Part shown: piece by piece, positions 13,981-22,555 of the stretch
Layout: each line of letters opens with the position of its first letter
Position numbering within the stretch: the first letter of the stretch is position 1
NCBI GenBank assembly: GCA_029938185.1
Contig: JAOZVK010000009.1
Span: 1-29,802, forward strand
Origin: Bacteroidales bacterium
GTDB taxonomy: Bacteria > Bacteroidota > Bacteroidia > Bacteroidales > JAOZVK01
Direction: 5' to 3'
Length of the DNA stretch: 29,802 bases
Program-made: the position numbers and the translations under genes
Notes under the pieces: model-generated
The model's database searches: none
What the model saw: the letters and a program-made list of their open reading frames with translations, nothing else
What the model was told of the DNA's origin: nothing

Positions 13981-16426
13981 AGTTAGCTAATTGAATTATA
14001 TCTGCAAAAACTCCTGCCGCAGTTACATCAGCTCCTGCTCCTGGTCCTTTTACAATCAAAGGACTTTCTTTGTATCTATTTGTTGTAAACAAGATAATAT
14101 TATCGCTTGCCTTTAGATTATAAAATGGATGTTCTCTTCCAACTTCAATAATATGTGCCAAAGCTTTTTTATTTTCAAATGTTGCAACATATTTTAATTT
14201 TTTCTCTTCTTTAGCTGCATCTGCTCTTCTTTTTTCAATTATTTTATCGTCATAAGTTTCTAAACTTTTCCAAAGTTCATCAATATTTTCAATTGGCTGA
14301 CTTTGTGGTGTCAAACAATTTTCAACTTCAATATCTTCAAGATTTAGTTTAGCACCTGTTTCTCTACTCAATATCAGTATTTTTCGAGCAACATCCATTC
14401 CGCTTAAATCCAATCTTGGGTCAGGCTCAGTATAACCTATTTCTTTTGCCTCTTTAACAGCTTGACTAAACGATTTTGTTTTGCTTATACTGCTAAATAC
14501 ATAATTTAAGGAACCTGACAAAATAGCTTCAATTTTTATTATTTTATCGCCACTTTGTATTAAATTTTGTAATGTATTTATAATTGGTAAACCAGCCCCT
14601 ACATTTGTTTCGTATAAAAACTTTGCTCTGTAATTGTTGGATATTTTTCTTAATCTTTTATAAAATTTAATTGATTTAGAATTGGCAATTTTATTTGATG
14701 CAACTATTGATATACTCGAATTTAAAATATCTTCATAGTAATTTGGAATAATCTTAGTAGCAGTATTATCAACAAAAATACTATTTCTCATATTTAGATT
14801 TTTCATTTTATCAATAAATTTCGATATATCAGCTTTTTTTCCTTTTTCTTCTAATATCTTTTTCCAATTTGAGCTATCAATTCCATTTTTATTAAAAATA
14901 TATTTTCGGCTATTTGTAATACCAACTAATCTTAACTTTATTAAATTATTTTTTAAGAAATATTTTTTCTGTTTATCAATTTGCTCAAGCAAAGTACTTC
15001 CTACAAGACCTATTCCTACAATAAATAAATTTACAGTTTTTATATCGGCTAAGAAAAATTCTTCGTGAATAGAATTTAGAGATTTTTTTAGATTCTTTTT
15101 TTTAATAACAACAGAAATATTTAATTCTGAAGCTCCTTGTGCTGTTGCTGTTATACTTACTCCATTTCTTGCTAAAGCACTAAAAAAGCGTGCTGATATT
15201 CCAGGCGTATTTTTCATGTTTTCGCCAACAACTGCAATTATTGATAAGTTAGATTCTATTTTGATTTGGTCTATCATGTTTAGTTTTAGCTCCAATTCAA
15301 ATTCAGTTTCGATTAGTTGTTTAGCAATTATACTATCATCTGGCGAAACGGCAAATGTAATCGAATGTTCAGATGAACCTTGCGTGATAAGAATTATATT
15401 TATTGATTTATCCGAAATAGTTTGAAATAATCTTGATGCAATTCCTACTAAGCCTTTTAGACCACTTCCTTGAACAGTTATAAGGCTTATATTATCTATT
15501 GAAGAAATTCCACGAATCAAACCCGATTTATCTTCAGATATTTCACTAATTAATGTCCCTTCTGCTTTTGGGTTAAAAGTATTTTTTATTATAATTGGTG
15601 TTTTTGCTATTAGTGCCGGAGCTATTGTTTGTGGATTAACAACCTTTGATCCAAAGTGCGAAAGTTCTAAGGCTTCGGCATATGAAATTGATTTTATTGG
15701 AAAAGCATTTTTAACTACTCTGGGGTCGGTTGTCATCATTCCATCAACATCAGTCCATATTTCTAAAATTTTTGCATTAAGAGCAGCAGCATAAATTGAT
15801 GAAGTGAAATCGGAGCCACCTCTGCCCATAGTTGTTGTTTCTCCTGAGATTGAACTGGCTATAAAGCCTGGTGCAATTTGTATTTTTTGTTTATTCTTAA
15901 AATATTCTTTTATATTTTTATTTGTAATATCAAAATTTACTTTTGCATTATTAAACTCATTATTGGTTTTAATCAATTCTCTACTGTCCAGATATTCAGC
16001 CATAATATTTCTATCTTTAAGAGATTCGCTAATTATTAAGGCTGATAATCTTTCACCAAAACTAAGAACATTGTCAAGACTTTTTGGCGAAAGCTCTTTT
16101 AGTAAATATATACCATATAATAAATCATTTATTTTATTAAAATGTATTTTGATTTGAGCTAATATTTTACTTTGTTTATAAACATCAATCAAATTTCGAC
16201 AAGTTTCGATATGCCTTTTTTCAATATTTTCAATAATGCTTTTATATTCATCATTATTTTCAGATGCTAATTTACACGATTTCAACAGACCATCAGTCAC
16301 TTTTCCTAATGCCGATACTACTACAAGCAATCTGTTGTCTTTTTGTTTTTCTTTTATAATATCAATTACTTTACTGATATTTTCTGCATTTTGAACAGAA
16401 GTTCCGCCAAATTTAAGAACTTTCAT
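13979..16426 (-). CDS. thrA: Bifunctional aspartokinase / homoserine dehydrogenase
   Basis: The 815-residue fusion carries out the first and third steps from aspartate to threonine. The aspartokinase starts MKVLKFGGTSVQNAENI (KFGGTS, nucleotide binding) and has PGFIASSISGETTTMGRGGSDFT as its substrate region. Two ACT regulatory domains follow at about 300-450 (LITVQGSGLKGLVGIASRLF; IIAVVGENMKNTPGISARFF). The homoserine dehydrogenase begins near 460 with the nucleotide-binding GIGLVGSTLLEQI and has the family pattern GYTEPDPRLDLSGMDVARK, with K at the catalytic position. ACT domains imply threonine feedback, by family. It opens the thr cluster. A variant hairpin (GGCTC stem) is 28 nt before the start, and the stop codon overlaps another hairpin. 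Confidence 0.96.
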   Translation of the reverse strand: MKVLKFGGTSVQNAENISKVIDIIKEKQKDNRLLVVVSALGKVTDGLLKSCKLASENNDEYKSIIENIEKRHIETCRNLIDVYKQSKILAQIKIHFNKINDLLYGIYLLKELSPKSLDNVLSFGERLSALIISESLKDRNIMAEYLDSRELIKTNNEFNNAKVNFDITNKNIKEYFKNKQKIQIAPGFIASSISGETTTMGRGGSDFTSSIYAAALNAKILEIWTDVDGMMTTDPRVVKNAFPIKSISYAEALELSHFGSKVVNPQTIAPALIAKTPIIIKNTFNPKAEGTLISEISEDKSGLIRGISSIDNISLITVQGSGLKGLVGIASRLFQTISDKSINIILITQGSSEHSITFAVSPDDSIIAKQLIETEFELELKLNMIDQIKIESNLSIIAVVGENMKNTPGISARFFSALARNGVSITATAQGASELNISVVIKKKNLKKSLNSIHEEFFLADIKTVNLFIVGIGLVGSTLLEQIDKQKKYFLKNNLIKLRLVGITNSRKYIFNKNGIDSSNWKKILEEKGKKADISKFIDKMKNLNMRNSIFVDNTATKIIPNYYEDILNSSISIVASNKIANSKSIKFYKRLRKISNNYRAKFLYETNVGAGLPIINTLQNLIQSGDKIIKIEAILSGSLNYVFSSISKTKSFSQAVKEAKEIGYTEPDPRLDLSGMDVARKILILSRETGAKLNLEDIEVENCLTPQSQPIENIDELWKSLETYDDKIIEKRRADAAKEEKKLKYVATFENKKALAHIIEVGREHPFYNLKASDNIILFTTNRYKESPLIVKGPGAGADVTAAGVFADIIQLAN

Positions 16427-16453
16427 TTATTTTTATTTTAAAAAGTGAATAAT

Positions 16454-16530
16454 GGCTCTTCGAGCCTTTTTATGTTGCTTACGCATAAATAAATAGTCTA
16501 ACAAAAGTCTTTCGACATTTGCTTTTTGTA
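16454..16530. repeat. Composite intergenic repeat upstream of thrA
   Basis: A plus-orientation hairpin end, GGCTC-TTC-GAGCC (16454-16466) plus TTTTTATGTTGCTTACGCAT, is joined to a minus-orientation distal end, AGTCTAACAAAAGTCTTTCG then ACATTT (to about 16525). Two copies in opposite orientation seem fused at their middle. Confidence 0.78.
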
Positions 16531-16572
16531 CAATTGATTGTATAACAGCAAATTATACAAATGCTCGATTTT

Positions 16573-17565
16573 CTAAGGTATTGATTTTAATAATGTGTTA
16601 CCAATCAAAATTTCAAAAAATAATAGTGCTGCTGCTATAATTATCAATTTATAAAACTCTTCTTTTCTATTACTAAATTTTTTTACCGAAACTTTTGATT
16701 TTTCCAGTTTGTCTATTTCTTTATATATTTGTTTTAGCTTTTGGTTATTTGTTGCTCTAAAGTATTTTCCTTCAGTTATATCAGCAATTTGTCGTAGAGT
16801 TTTTTCATCAATTTTTACTTCCATATTTTGATACTGAACACCAAACATTGTTTGTACCGGATATGGAGCATATCCATTTCTACCCACACCAACAGTATAT
16901 ACTCTAACATTGAATCTTTCAGCAATTTCGGCTGCTGTTATTGGGTCAATTTCGCCTTTATTATTTACTCCATCTGTCAATAAAATAACTACTTTGCTTT
17001 TCGATTTGCTATCTTTTAATCTACTAACTGCATTAGCAAGCCCAAGACCAATCGCAGTTCCGTCTTCAATTATTCCTTGCTTGATGTCCTTAAATAGATT
17101 TATAAGAACCGCATGGTCAGTAGTTAATGGACATTGAGTAAAACTTTCGCCACTAAAAACCACTAAACCTATCCTGTCTTGTGGACGACCCGATATAAAT
17201 TCAATTGCAACATCTTTTGAAGCCTCTAATCTATCGGGTTTAAAATCCTGCGCAAGCATACTACTTGATATGTCCAATGCTAATACAATATCAATACCTT
17301 CAGTTATTGCATTCTCCCAGTTATCAATTGTTTGAGGTCGTGCCAATGCTGTTATTATCAAGGCTATTACAATCAATCGTATTGAAAACTTTACATATCT
17401 AAGATAGTATTTGTAGGTATGTGGTATATTTTCTAACAAATTCAAACTTGATATTTGTATAGTTGCTGTTTCGTTTTTCTTTTTGAAAATATACCAAGCT
17501 ATCATTATTGGTATAATCAATAAAAGATATAAAAAACCTTGATTTTCAAATGTAATATTGTCCAT
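16573..17565 (-). CDS. batA: BatA-like von Willebrand factor A membrane protein
   Basis: The 330-residue protein has membrane segments at about 8-27 and 60-76 (ending in ARPQ), a VWA domain at about 88-285 and a last membrane segment near 305-322. The MIDAS motif is complete: D98-I-S100-S-S102, the SGESFTQCPLTTD segment, and LLTDGVNNKGEIDP. It pairs with its paralogue batB, which normally follows directly; here the thr cluster and two small genes intervene. BatA/BatB are thought to act together with MoxR and TPR proteins in a membrane complex. The upstream 170 bp hold a repeat copy in minus orientation. Confidence 0.9.
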   Translation of the reverse strand: MDNITFENQGFLYLLLIIPIMIAWYIFKKKNETATIQISSLNLLENIPHTYKYYLRYVKFSIRLIVIALIITALARPQTIDNWENAITEGIDIVLALDISSSMLAQDFKPDRLEASKDVAIEFISGRPQDRIGLVVFSGESFTQCPLTTDHAVLINLFKDIKQGIIEDGTAIGLGLANAVSRLKDSKSKSKVVILLTDGVNNKGEIDPITAAEIAERFNVRVYTVGVGRNGYAPYPVQTMFGVQYQNMEVKIDEKTLRQIADITEGKYFRATNNQKLKQIYKEIDKLEKSKVSVKKFSNRKEEFYKLIIIAAALLFFEILIGNTLLKSIP

Positions 17566-17596
17566 TTATTTATTAAATTAATGTCTTTGATTTAAG

Positions 17597-17697
17597 TACT
17601 GTTACAAAAGTTTTTCGGTATTCGCATTTATCCAATCAACTGTAATTCATCTGTATACAAAAATGCGCAAGCCACATTAAATAGGTCGAAGACCTTA
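17597..17697 (-). repeat. Intergenic hairpin repeat, full copy
   Basis: Minus orientation. It starts AAGTACTGTTACAAAAGTTT and ends with AAGCCACATTAAATAGGTCG then AAGACCTT. It lies 38 nt from the stop codon of the Toprim-like gene. A same-orientation copy at 20430-20525 lies on the other side of the receiver-AAA/Toprim pair, and the two share 25 identical bases at the hairpin end. Confidence 0.88.
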
Positions 17698-17734
17698 ACT
17701 TATGCAAAAACAATGATAAGTTTATTATTGTTTT

Positions 17735-18661
17735 CTATTCAAATAGTGAATTAATCAGTTTTACAATTTCTTTACATTGCTGGTTTTCTTTCAATTTGGC
17801 ATCAAGATACAAACCATTCTGATAAAAAACGGTATTAGAACTACCCTTTAAATTGTTATCAAATTGACCAGCAATCCCAATAACTGTTTTATAGTAACTT
17901 GCAGTTTCTGTTACTTTTTTTTCTTTTTCTGTAATTGTTTCAATTTCAGAAAATTTTGTATTATTTTGTTTGATAAACACCTCTGTTTTTTTAAAAAGGT
18001 CTTGTTTATTTTCTTTCATCAACGGAAGTGTTAAATAATCAAGTGTCCCATTGTTAGGCTCATAGCCTGGTAGGAAATAAAAACCAAATTTTATGTTTTT
18101 ATTATTTGTAGGGTTTACACTATATTCTATACTTATATATGTGATTTTATTGTGTTCAATATTCTCTAAATTAAGTTTGATTGTTGGGTTTATATTCATT
18201 TCATTGTTAATAATTTTCTTTTTTTTCTTTTTATACTGTTCTTGAATTTCGGAATTTTTATTTTTTATTATATTAATTCTATTCTGAACCGACGCATCTG
18301 CATCAAAAACAATTAGAAAACTCAGTAAAATATTCTCATTACGAGCTGTTGCTGTAAGATATTTCCACAAAATAGAGTTAAAACCTCTGTAATCTTCAAC
18401 TCCTTGTAAAGCATATATTAAAATATAGCTTTGCTTGTTTTCAGACTGCAATATATGTGGTAAAAAAAGCATTCGTTTATATTTTACTCCTAAATTGTCA
18501 GGGTATTTTTCTTTTACATGTTCTAAAATAATTTCTTTAATCGGTGAGATAAGTTCGCCAAATTTTGAAGAAAAGTCTTTATAACTGTTTTCGATAAGAA
18601 CTTTATATATGAATGCTGCATCTTGTGCTCCTTCTGTTATTATTACTTGTATTTTATTCAT
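17735..18661 (-). CDS. Toprim-like (DUF3226-like) partner protein
   Basis: The 308-residue protein starts with IQVIITEGAQDAAFIY, giving E10 and D14 of a Toprim-type first motif. FLIVFDADAS (D120, D122) gives the DxD motif, and NGTLDYLTLPLM near 204-215 resembles the GxLEDLLL stretch of the DUF3226/OLD-nuclease group. A Lys-rich helix (about 136-150) separates parts. Toprim domains bind metal and cut nucleic acid. The start overlaps the ATPase stop by 4 bp (ATGA), and a strong AAGGAGG lies 6 nt before it, so the two are translationally coupled. ATPase plus Toprim-like partner is the layout of PARIS and of split OLD systems. The assignment to Toprim is from motifs; the exact family is less sure. 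Confidence 0.72.
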   Translation of the reverse strand: MNKIQVIITEGAQDAAFIYKVLIENSYKDFSSKFGELISPIKEIILEHVKEKYPDNLGVKYKRMLFLPHILQSENKQSYILIYALQGVEDYRGFNSILWKYLTATARNENILLSFLIVFDADASVQNRINIIKNKNSEIQEQYKKKKKKIINNEMNINPTIKLNLENIEHNKITYISIEYSVNPTNNKNIKFGFYFLPGYEPNNGTLDYLTLPLMKENKQDLFKKTEVFIKQNNTKFSEIETITEKEKKVTETASYYKTVIGIAGQFDNNLKGSSNTVFYQNGLYLDAKLKENQQCKEIVKLINSLFE

Positions 18662-20250
18662 TGACTGCCTCCTTCTTTTCTTAAATCAACATCTAATACT
18701 TGAATTAGATTATCATATTCAAATCCTGAAAAACAAGATACTTTATTGTTATTCAGAGAAAAACAAGTTAATTTTTCGAGAGCATTATATTCATAAAAAG
18801 CATTTATACATTCTTTACTATGCGAAGTAATAAATACTTGAACATTAAACTCAATGGCAAGTTCGATAATTAAACCTGCAAAATCGGATAATCGTTTATA
18901 GTCAATTGCATTTTCTAATTCATCAATTAGTAAAACTCCATTTTGAACGGCTGCAAACTGCAAGGCAATTGCGTACATACGTTGTAAACCATCACCAAAT
19001 TCGGTTAAATCTTTTACGGTATCAAAACTTTCGTGATTTACAATAAATCTAATATCATCGTCATCTATAATAAGTTTTATGTCTTTTATTTTTGCATCAA
19101 TCTTATTTTTCAAAAACTCAATAATTTTATCATGTGTTGTTGTATCAACAATTTTTGTTCTTACAGATGCAGAATAAGCGTCATTTAATTTTTCGCGTTG
19201 CTGAAAAGCAAATGGGCTGTAAAATTCTGACAAGCATATATTTCTTTGTATATTTGAAATAATGCTACTGTCGGTATAATTAAACTTATCACCGTATAAA
19301 TGAACTTCAGATTTTAAAGTTTCTTCCAGTTTTTCATTTATTTTATCAGTCTCAACAAATGAATTTACAGTAAATGAACATACATGGTTTTGTGCTTCAA
19401 TTTCAGCGACTTGTTCTTTTTTTGTGTATTCAATTTTTGTATTGATATTTTCAAATTTTCCTTTAATATTTATTTTATCAGGCGTATGATTTTTTAAAAA
19501 TGTATTTGGAATATCAAATACTTCATTGAATTTACCTCTTATTTTCTGAATTTCAAGAAATTCATCAAATTCATTTTGTTTAGAAAGTAATAATACAGCT
19601 TCAAGTAAAGTTGTTTTCCCCGAATTATTTACACCAGCTATAAGGTTTATTTTATTAATATTTTTAAATTCTATATTGCTTAATACTTTGTATTCATTAA
19701 TTTTAATTTCTGAAAAATGTTTTTTCAAATCATTATCAGGTTTTTCTTTATTTTTATCAACAAAAAAAGAAATATGTTTACTTTTGCTTACTTTTTTTAT
19801 TTTTTTATTTTGATTGATAATACTTTGCATTTCTGCTAAAATATCATTTTTTTGTTGAGAGTAATTTTGTTCTGCTTTTTTTATAATACTTACAACATCT
19901 AAATAATCAGATATATTTGCTATATCAAATATATTTAACTTAATAAAATCTTTATAATCTGTTATTTGATTTTCTACTGCTGTTAATAAAATAAAAGGTA
20001 TTTTATCTGAATATTTACGAATATTTTGTAAAACCCACTTTCCATTTGTTTTATATTTAGAACCAAAAAAATAATCACATACAACAATTATTTGTTTGTT
20101 TTTATAGTTGTCTTTGATGTAAGAAACACCTGTTTCTGGTACTTTTTTTAAAACTACTTCATTGTAAATATTTTTTAATTCTATAACAATAGGACTGTCT
20201 ACCGATAATAAATCAGCAATTACTAATATTGTATAATTTTTATTTTCCAT
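18658..20250 (-). CDS. Receiver-like domain fused to AAA (OLD/PARIS-type) ATPase
   Basis: The 530-residue protein starts with a region like a response-regulator receiver (about 5-125): TILVIAD (D13), IIVVCDYFFG (D59, phospho-acceptor position) and PFILLTA (T90). The usual lysine near 110 is missing (FDIANIS). A coiled Lys-rich linker leads to an SMC-like/AAA_15-type ATPase starting near 180: Walker A GVNNSGKT (206-213), signature EFGDGLQR (417-424), Walker B VLLIDELE (439-446) and TSHSKE with H477. The next gene is a Toprim-like protein overlapping by 4 bp. This looks like a two-gene defence module with an added sensor. The block lies inside the Bat locus, and repeat copies in the same orientation flank it. 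ATPase call sure; receiver call from pattern. Confidence 0.8.
   Translation of the reverse strand: MENKNYTILVIADLLSVDSPIVIELKNIYNEVVLKKVPETGVSYIKDNYKNKQIIVVCDYFFGSKYKTNGKWVLQNIRKYSDKIPFILLTAVENQITDYKDFIKLNIFDIANISDYLDVVSIIKKAEQNYSQQKNDILAEMQSIINQNKKIKKVSKSKHISFFVDKNKEKPDNDLKKHFSEIKINEYKVLSNIEFKNINKINLIAGVNNSGKTTLLEAVLLLSKQNEFDEFLEIQKIRGKFNEVFDIPNTFLKNHTPDKINIKGKFENINTKIEYTKKEQVAEIEAQNHVCSFTVNSFVETDKINEKLEETLKSEVHLYGDKFNYTDSSIISNIQRNICLSEFYSPFAFQQREKLNDAYSASVRTKIVDTTTHDKIIEFLKNKIDAKIKDIKLIIDDDDIRFIVNHESFDTVKDLTEFGDGLQRMYAIALQFAAVQNGVLLIDELENAIDYKRLSDFAGLIIELAIEFNVQVFITSHSKECINAFYEYNALEKLTCFSLNNNKVSCFSGFEYDNLIQVLDVDLRKEGGSQ
18662..18674 (-). promoter_or_regulatory. Strong Shine-Dalgarno for the Toprim-like gene
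   Basis: On the minus strand AAGGAGGCAGTCA directly precedes the ATG. This consensus-like site with 6 nt spacing lies within the last codons of the ATPase gene. Other genes in the window lack such sites. Confidence 0.75.
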
Positions 20251-20429
20251 ATATTGTAAATTTCTTTTTTAAATAAGTCAGTAAATAGCATCAACCAAAT
20301 TTATGTTGAGTAGTAACAGTTTCATAAATGACTATCCGTTTTTGCACCCAATTTAAAAGGTGCGTAGCATCAAAATATTTGTACTGAAAGAGCATTAACA
20401 ATTATAGTATTGGACAACGCCCTATGTTT

Positions 20430-20525
20430 TAAACAAAAAATTTTCGGTACTTGTGTTTTATTAAGTTGCGTATTATTAGAGTATTAACAAAATACGTAAG
20501 CCACATTAAATAGGTCGAAGACATT
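20430..20525 (-). repeat. Intergenic hairpin repeat, full copy
   Basis: Minus orientation. It starts AAAACAAAAAATTTTCGGTA-like near 20430, keeps GTATTATTAGAGTATTAAC in the middle, and ends AAGCCACATTAAATAGGTCG then AAGAC, 9 nt from the stop of the Bat-locus membrane protein. The rest of the 20251-20533 gap has no recognisable feature. Confidence 0.88.
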
Positions 20526-20533
20526 ATAATTTA

Positions 20534-21529
20534 TTATTCACTCACTTCCAACTTTTTCGGTATAGTATTTTCAACAAATGACATTGCATTAGTATAACAC
20601 ATTTCGTTTTCATTGGGCAATGGCTTATGTTTTGCAAATTTCACCAAATCGGCAAGAGTTAGTAAGTGTTTTAGTTCTTCAAGTTGAGTATTGTCTAATA
20701 TATTTGAATTTTCGAACATTGATATTAATTCATAACTTGTGCTTTCAAGTGCCGATATATTAAATCTGTCTTCAATATAGTTTCTTATAGTATCAGTAAT
20801 TTCAATATAATATTTTTTTTCTTTAGCTTGTTGCCACAATTTCTTTTCTTTAATCTTTTTTAGCTTTCTAAAAGCTATTTTATGTGGAGCTTCTTTTGGT
20901 TTTGATATTTTTATTAAAGGTTTGTTTTCTTTTCTTTTTTTGTAATATATATATGCTAAAATTGCCAGTGCAATTAATAAAACTCCTCCAATAATATATG
21001 GATAATATAGTTTTATGAACTCTTTAAATGTCAAAGGAGTATTTATAGGTTCTTTAAGACCAAATATACGCAACATTTCGCTTGTATCAATTTTTGAAAA
21101 TTGTGCAGAATCAATCTTTACCATTTTTACGCTGAACAACAACGAGTTAGTTTCCAATGTATCCATATTATTTATAAAATAAAATGGAGGAATATTAAAT
21201 ATACTATCAGTAAATGATGTAATTAATATTTTTTTAGTTAAAACAAGTCTTTCGTTAATAATACTTGTATCTATTGGCAATTTTTTTATTACATCAATTT
21301 CATTTATAATGGTATCGCTAATTAGAGGAAATTTTACTATTTCATCTTTATTTTGCTCAACTTTAAGTATTAAATATACCTGATCGCCAACTTCGATACT
21401 ATTTGAATCAAGTTTTGCCGAAACATCTATCTCTTGTGCCCAAATACTTATGGTTGATTGAAATAATATAAAAAAAATAAATATATTGAATTTCTTTAAA
21501 GTCATAATTATTGATATTTTGGTATTCAA
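20534..21529 (-). CDS. Bat-locus membrane protein (BatG-like position)
   Basis: The 331-residue protein has a signal peptide (hydrophobic about 14-30, ending IWAQ) and a beta-rich periplasmic region with a BatD-like start, VSAKLDSNSIEVGDQVYLIL. One membrane segment lies near 174-192 (YIIGGVLLIALAILAYIYYKK). A basic cytoplasmic part contains HKIAFRKLKKIKEKKLWQQ and a helical domain, YIEDRFNISALESTSYELI. This gene usually lies between the DUF58 gene and batA in Bacteroidota Bat loci, as it would here without the inserted pair. Met9 (MTLKKFN) is an alternative start. Function is unknown; the family placement rests on layout and position. Confidence 0.78.
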   Translation of the reverse strand: MNTKISIIMTLKKFNIFIFFILFQSTISIWAQEIDVSAKLDSNSIEVGDQVYLILKVEQNKDEIVKFPLISDTIINEIDVIKKLPIDTSIINERLVLTKKILITSFTDSIFNIPPFYFINNMDTLETNSLLFSVKMVKIDSAQFSKIDTSEMLRIFGLKEPINTPLTFKEFIKLYYPYIIGGVLLIALAILAYIYYKKRKENKPLIKISKPKEAPHKIAFRKLKKIKEKKLWQQAKEKKYYIEITDTIRNYIEDRFNISALESTSYELISMFENSNILDNTQLEELKHLLTLADLVKFAKHKPLPNENEMCYTNAMSFVENTIPKKLEVSE

Positions 21530-21592
21530 AACTAATATATACTCCTTATGATTAAATAATAAACAGTAAAAATAAACTTTAAGAGCCGTTTA

Positions 21593-21632
21593 TTTTTTAA
21601 CTTTTAATTTTTAGCTTCTAACTTTTAACTAT
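21593..21632. repeat. AACTTTTA short tandem repeat
   Basis: A TTTTAACTTTTAATTTTTAG-like run ends against the DUF58 stop codon. It is related to the run at 12931-12960 at the end of thrB. Confidence 0.5.
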
Positions 21633-22502
21633 TTAAGCCCTTTGTTTAAATAATTTTATAAGTGGTTTTACATATCCTTCCGAAGTTCTAATCTTAATAT
21701 TATCAACTCCGCATCTGGTAAATGTATCAGTTGTTTGCTTATCAAATTTCAGCCAATTTCCTTTATACATATCTCTTATTTTTTTACTAGAAGTATCAAC
21801 CCATTTTGGCAAACCCGATTCTGCATCAATCAATTTTATTAGTCCAACATCTGGTAGCTCTTTTTCTCTAATATCCAACACCCTAATAGCAATTACATCA
21901 TGTTTATGATTTGCTATTCGTAGAGCATCATAATAATTATTTTTGTCAATAAAATCTGATACAATAAAAGCAGTACTTCGTTTTTTAATCACATTGGTTA
22001 AGTATCTTAATGCTTCAGAAATATTTGTGCCTGTACTTTTAGGTTTAAAATCAAGAAGCTCTCTGATAATTCTTAAAATATGCTTTCGTCCCTTTTTGGG
22101 AGGAATAAATTTTTCAATATGGTCGCTAAAAAAAATAACCCCTATTTTATCATTATTCTGTATTGCCGAAAATGATAGAACAGCCGATAATTCAGTTATT
22201 AAATCTTGTTTTAACCTAAGTTGAGTTCCAAAGTTTTTCGACGCACTTACATCAATTAACAGCATCACTGTAAGTTCTCTTTCTTCTTCAAAAATTTTTA
22301 TATACGGGTGGCTAAATCTTGCAGTCACATTCCAATCAATACTCCTTATATCATCGCCAAATTGATATTCGCGTACTTCGCTAAAAGCCATCCCTCGACC
22401 TTTAAAAGCACTATGATATTCGCCTGCAAAAATATGATTTGACAAACCTCTGGTTTTTATCTCTATTTTTCTAACTTTTTTTAATATTTCTTCTCTTTCC
22501 AC
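21633..22502 (-). CDS. DUF58 domain protein of the Bat locus
   Basis: The 289-residue protein has no membrane segment and should be cytoplasmic. The core pattern GMAFSEVREYQFGDDIRSID and WNVTARFSHPYIK is the DUF58 signature. A degenerate VWA-like part follows, with LTVMLLIDVSASKNFG and later TAFIVSDFIDKNNYYD. DUF58 proteins are nearly always encoded next to MoxR ATPases and are thought to be their partners. Here the gap to the MoxR gene is 53 bp. The gap holds a decayed repeat hairpin (AAGGTCTTC-ACTATTTAAT at 22519-22537), which has lost its second arm. Confidence 0.9.
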   Translation of the reverse strand: MEREEILKKVRKIEIKTRGLSNHIFAGEYHSAFKGRGMAFSEVREYQFGDDIRSIDWNVTARFSHPYIKIFEEERELTVMLLIDVSASKNFGTQLRLKQDLITELSAVLSFSAIQNNDKIGVIFFSDHIEKFIPPKKGRKHILRIIRELLDFKPKSTGTNISEALRYLTNVIKKRSTAFIVSDFIDKNNYYDALRIANHKHDVIAIRVLDIREKELPDVGLIKLIDAESGLPKWVDTSSKKIRDMYKGNWLKFDKQTTDTFTRCGVDNIKIRTSEGYVKPLIKLFKQRA

Positions 22503-22555
22503 TAACTTATTTTTTTATTAAGGTCTTCACTATTTAATATTTATTATTTACTAAT

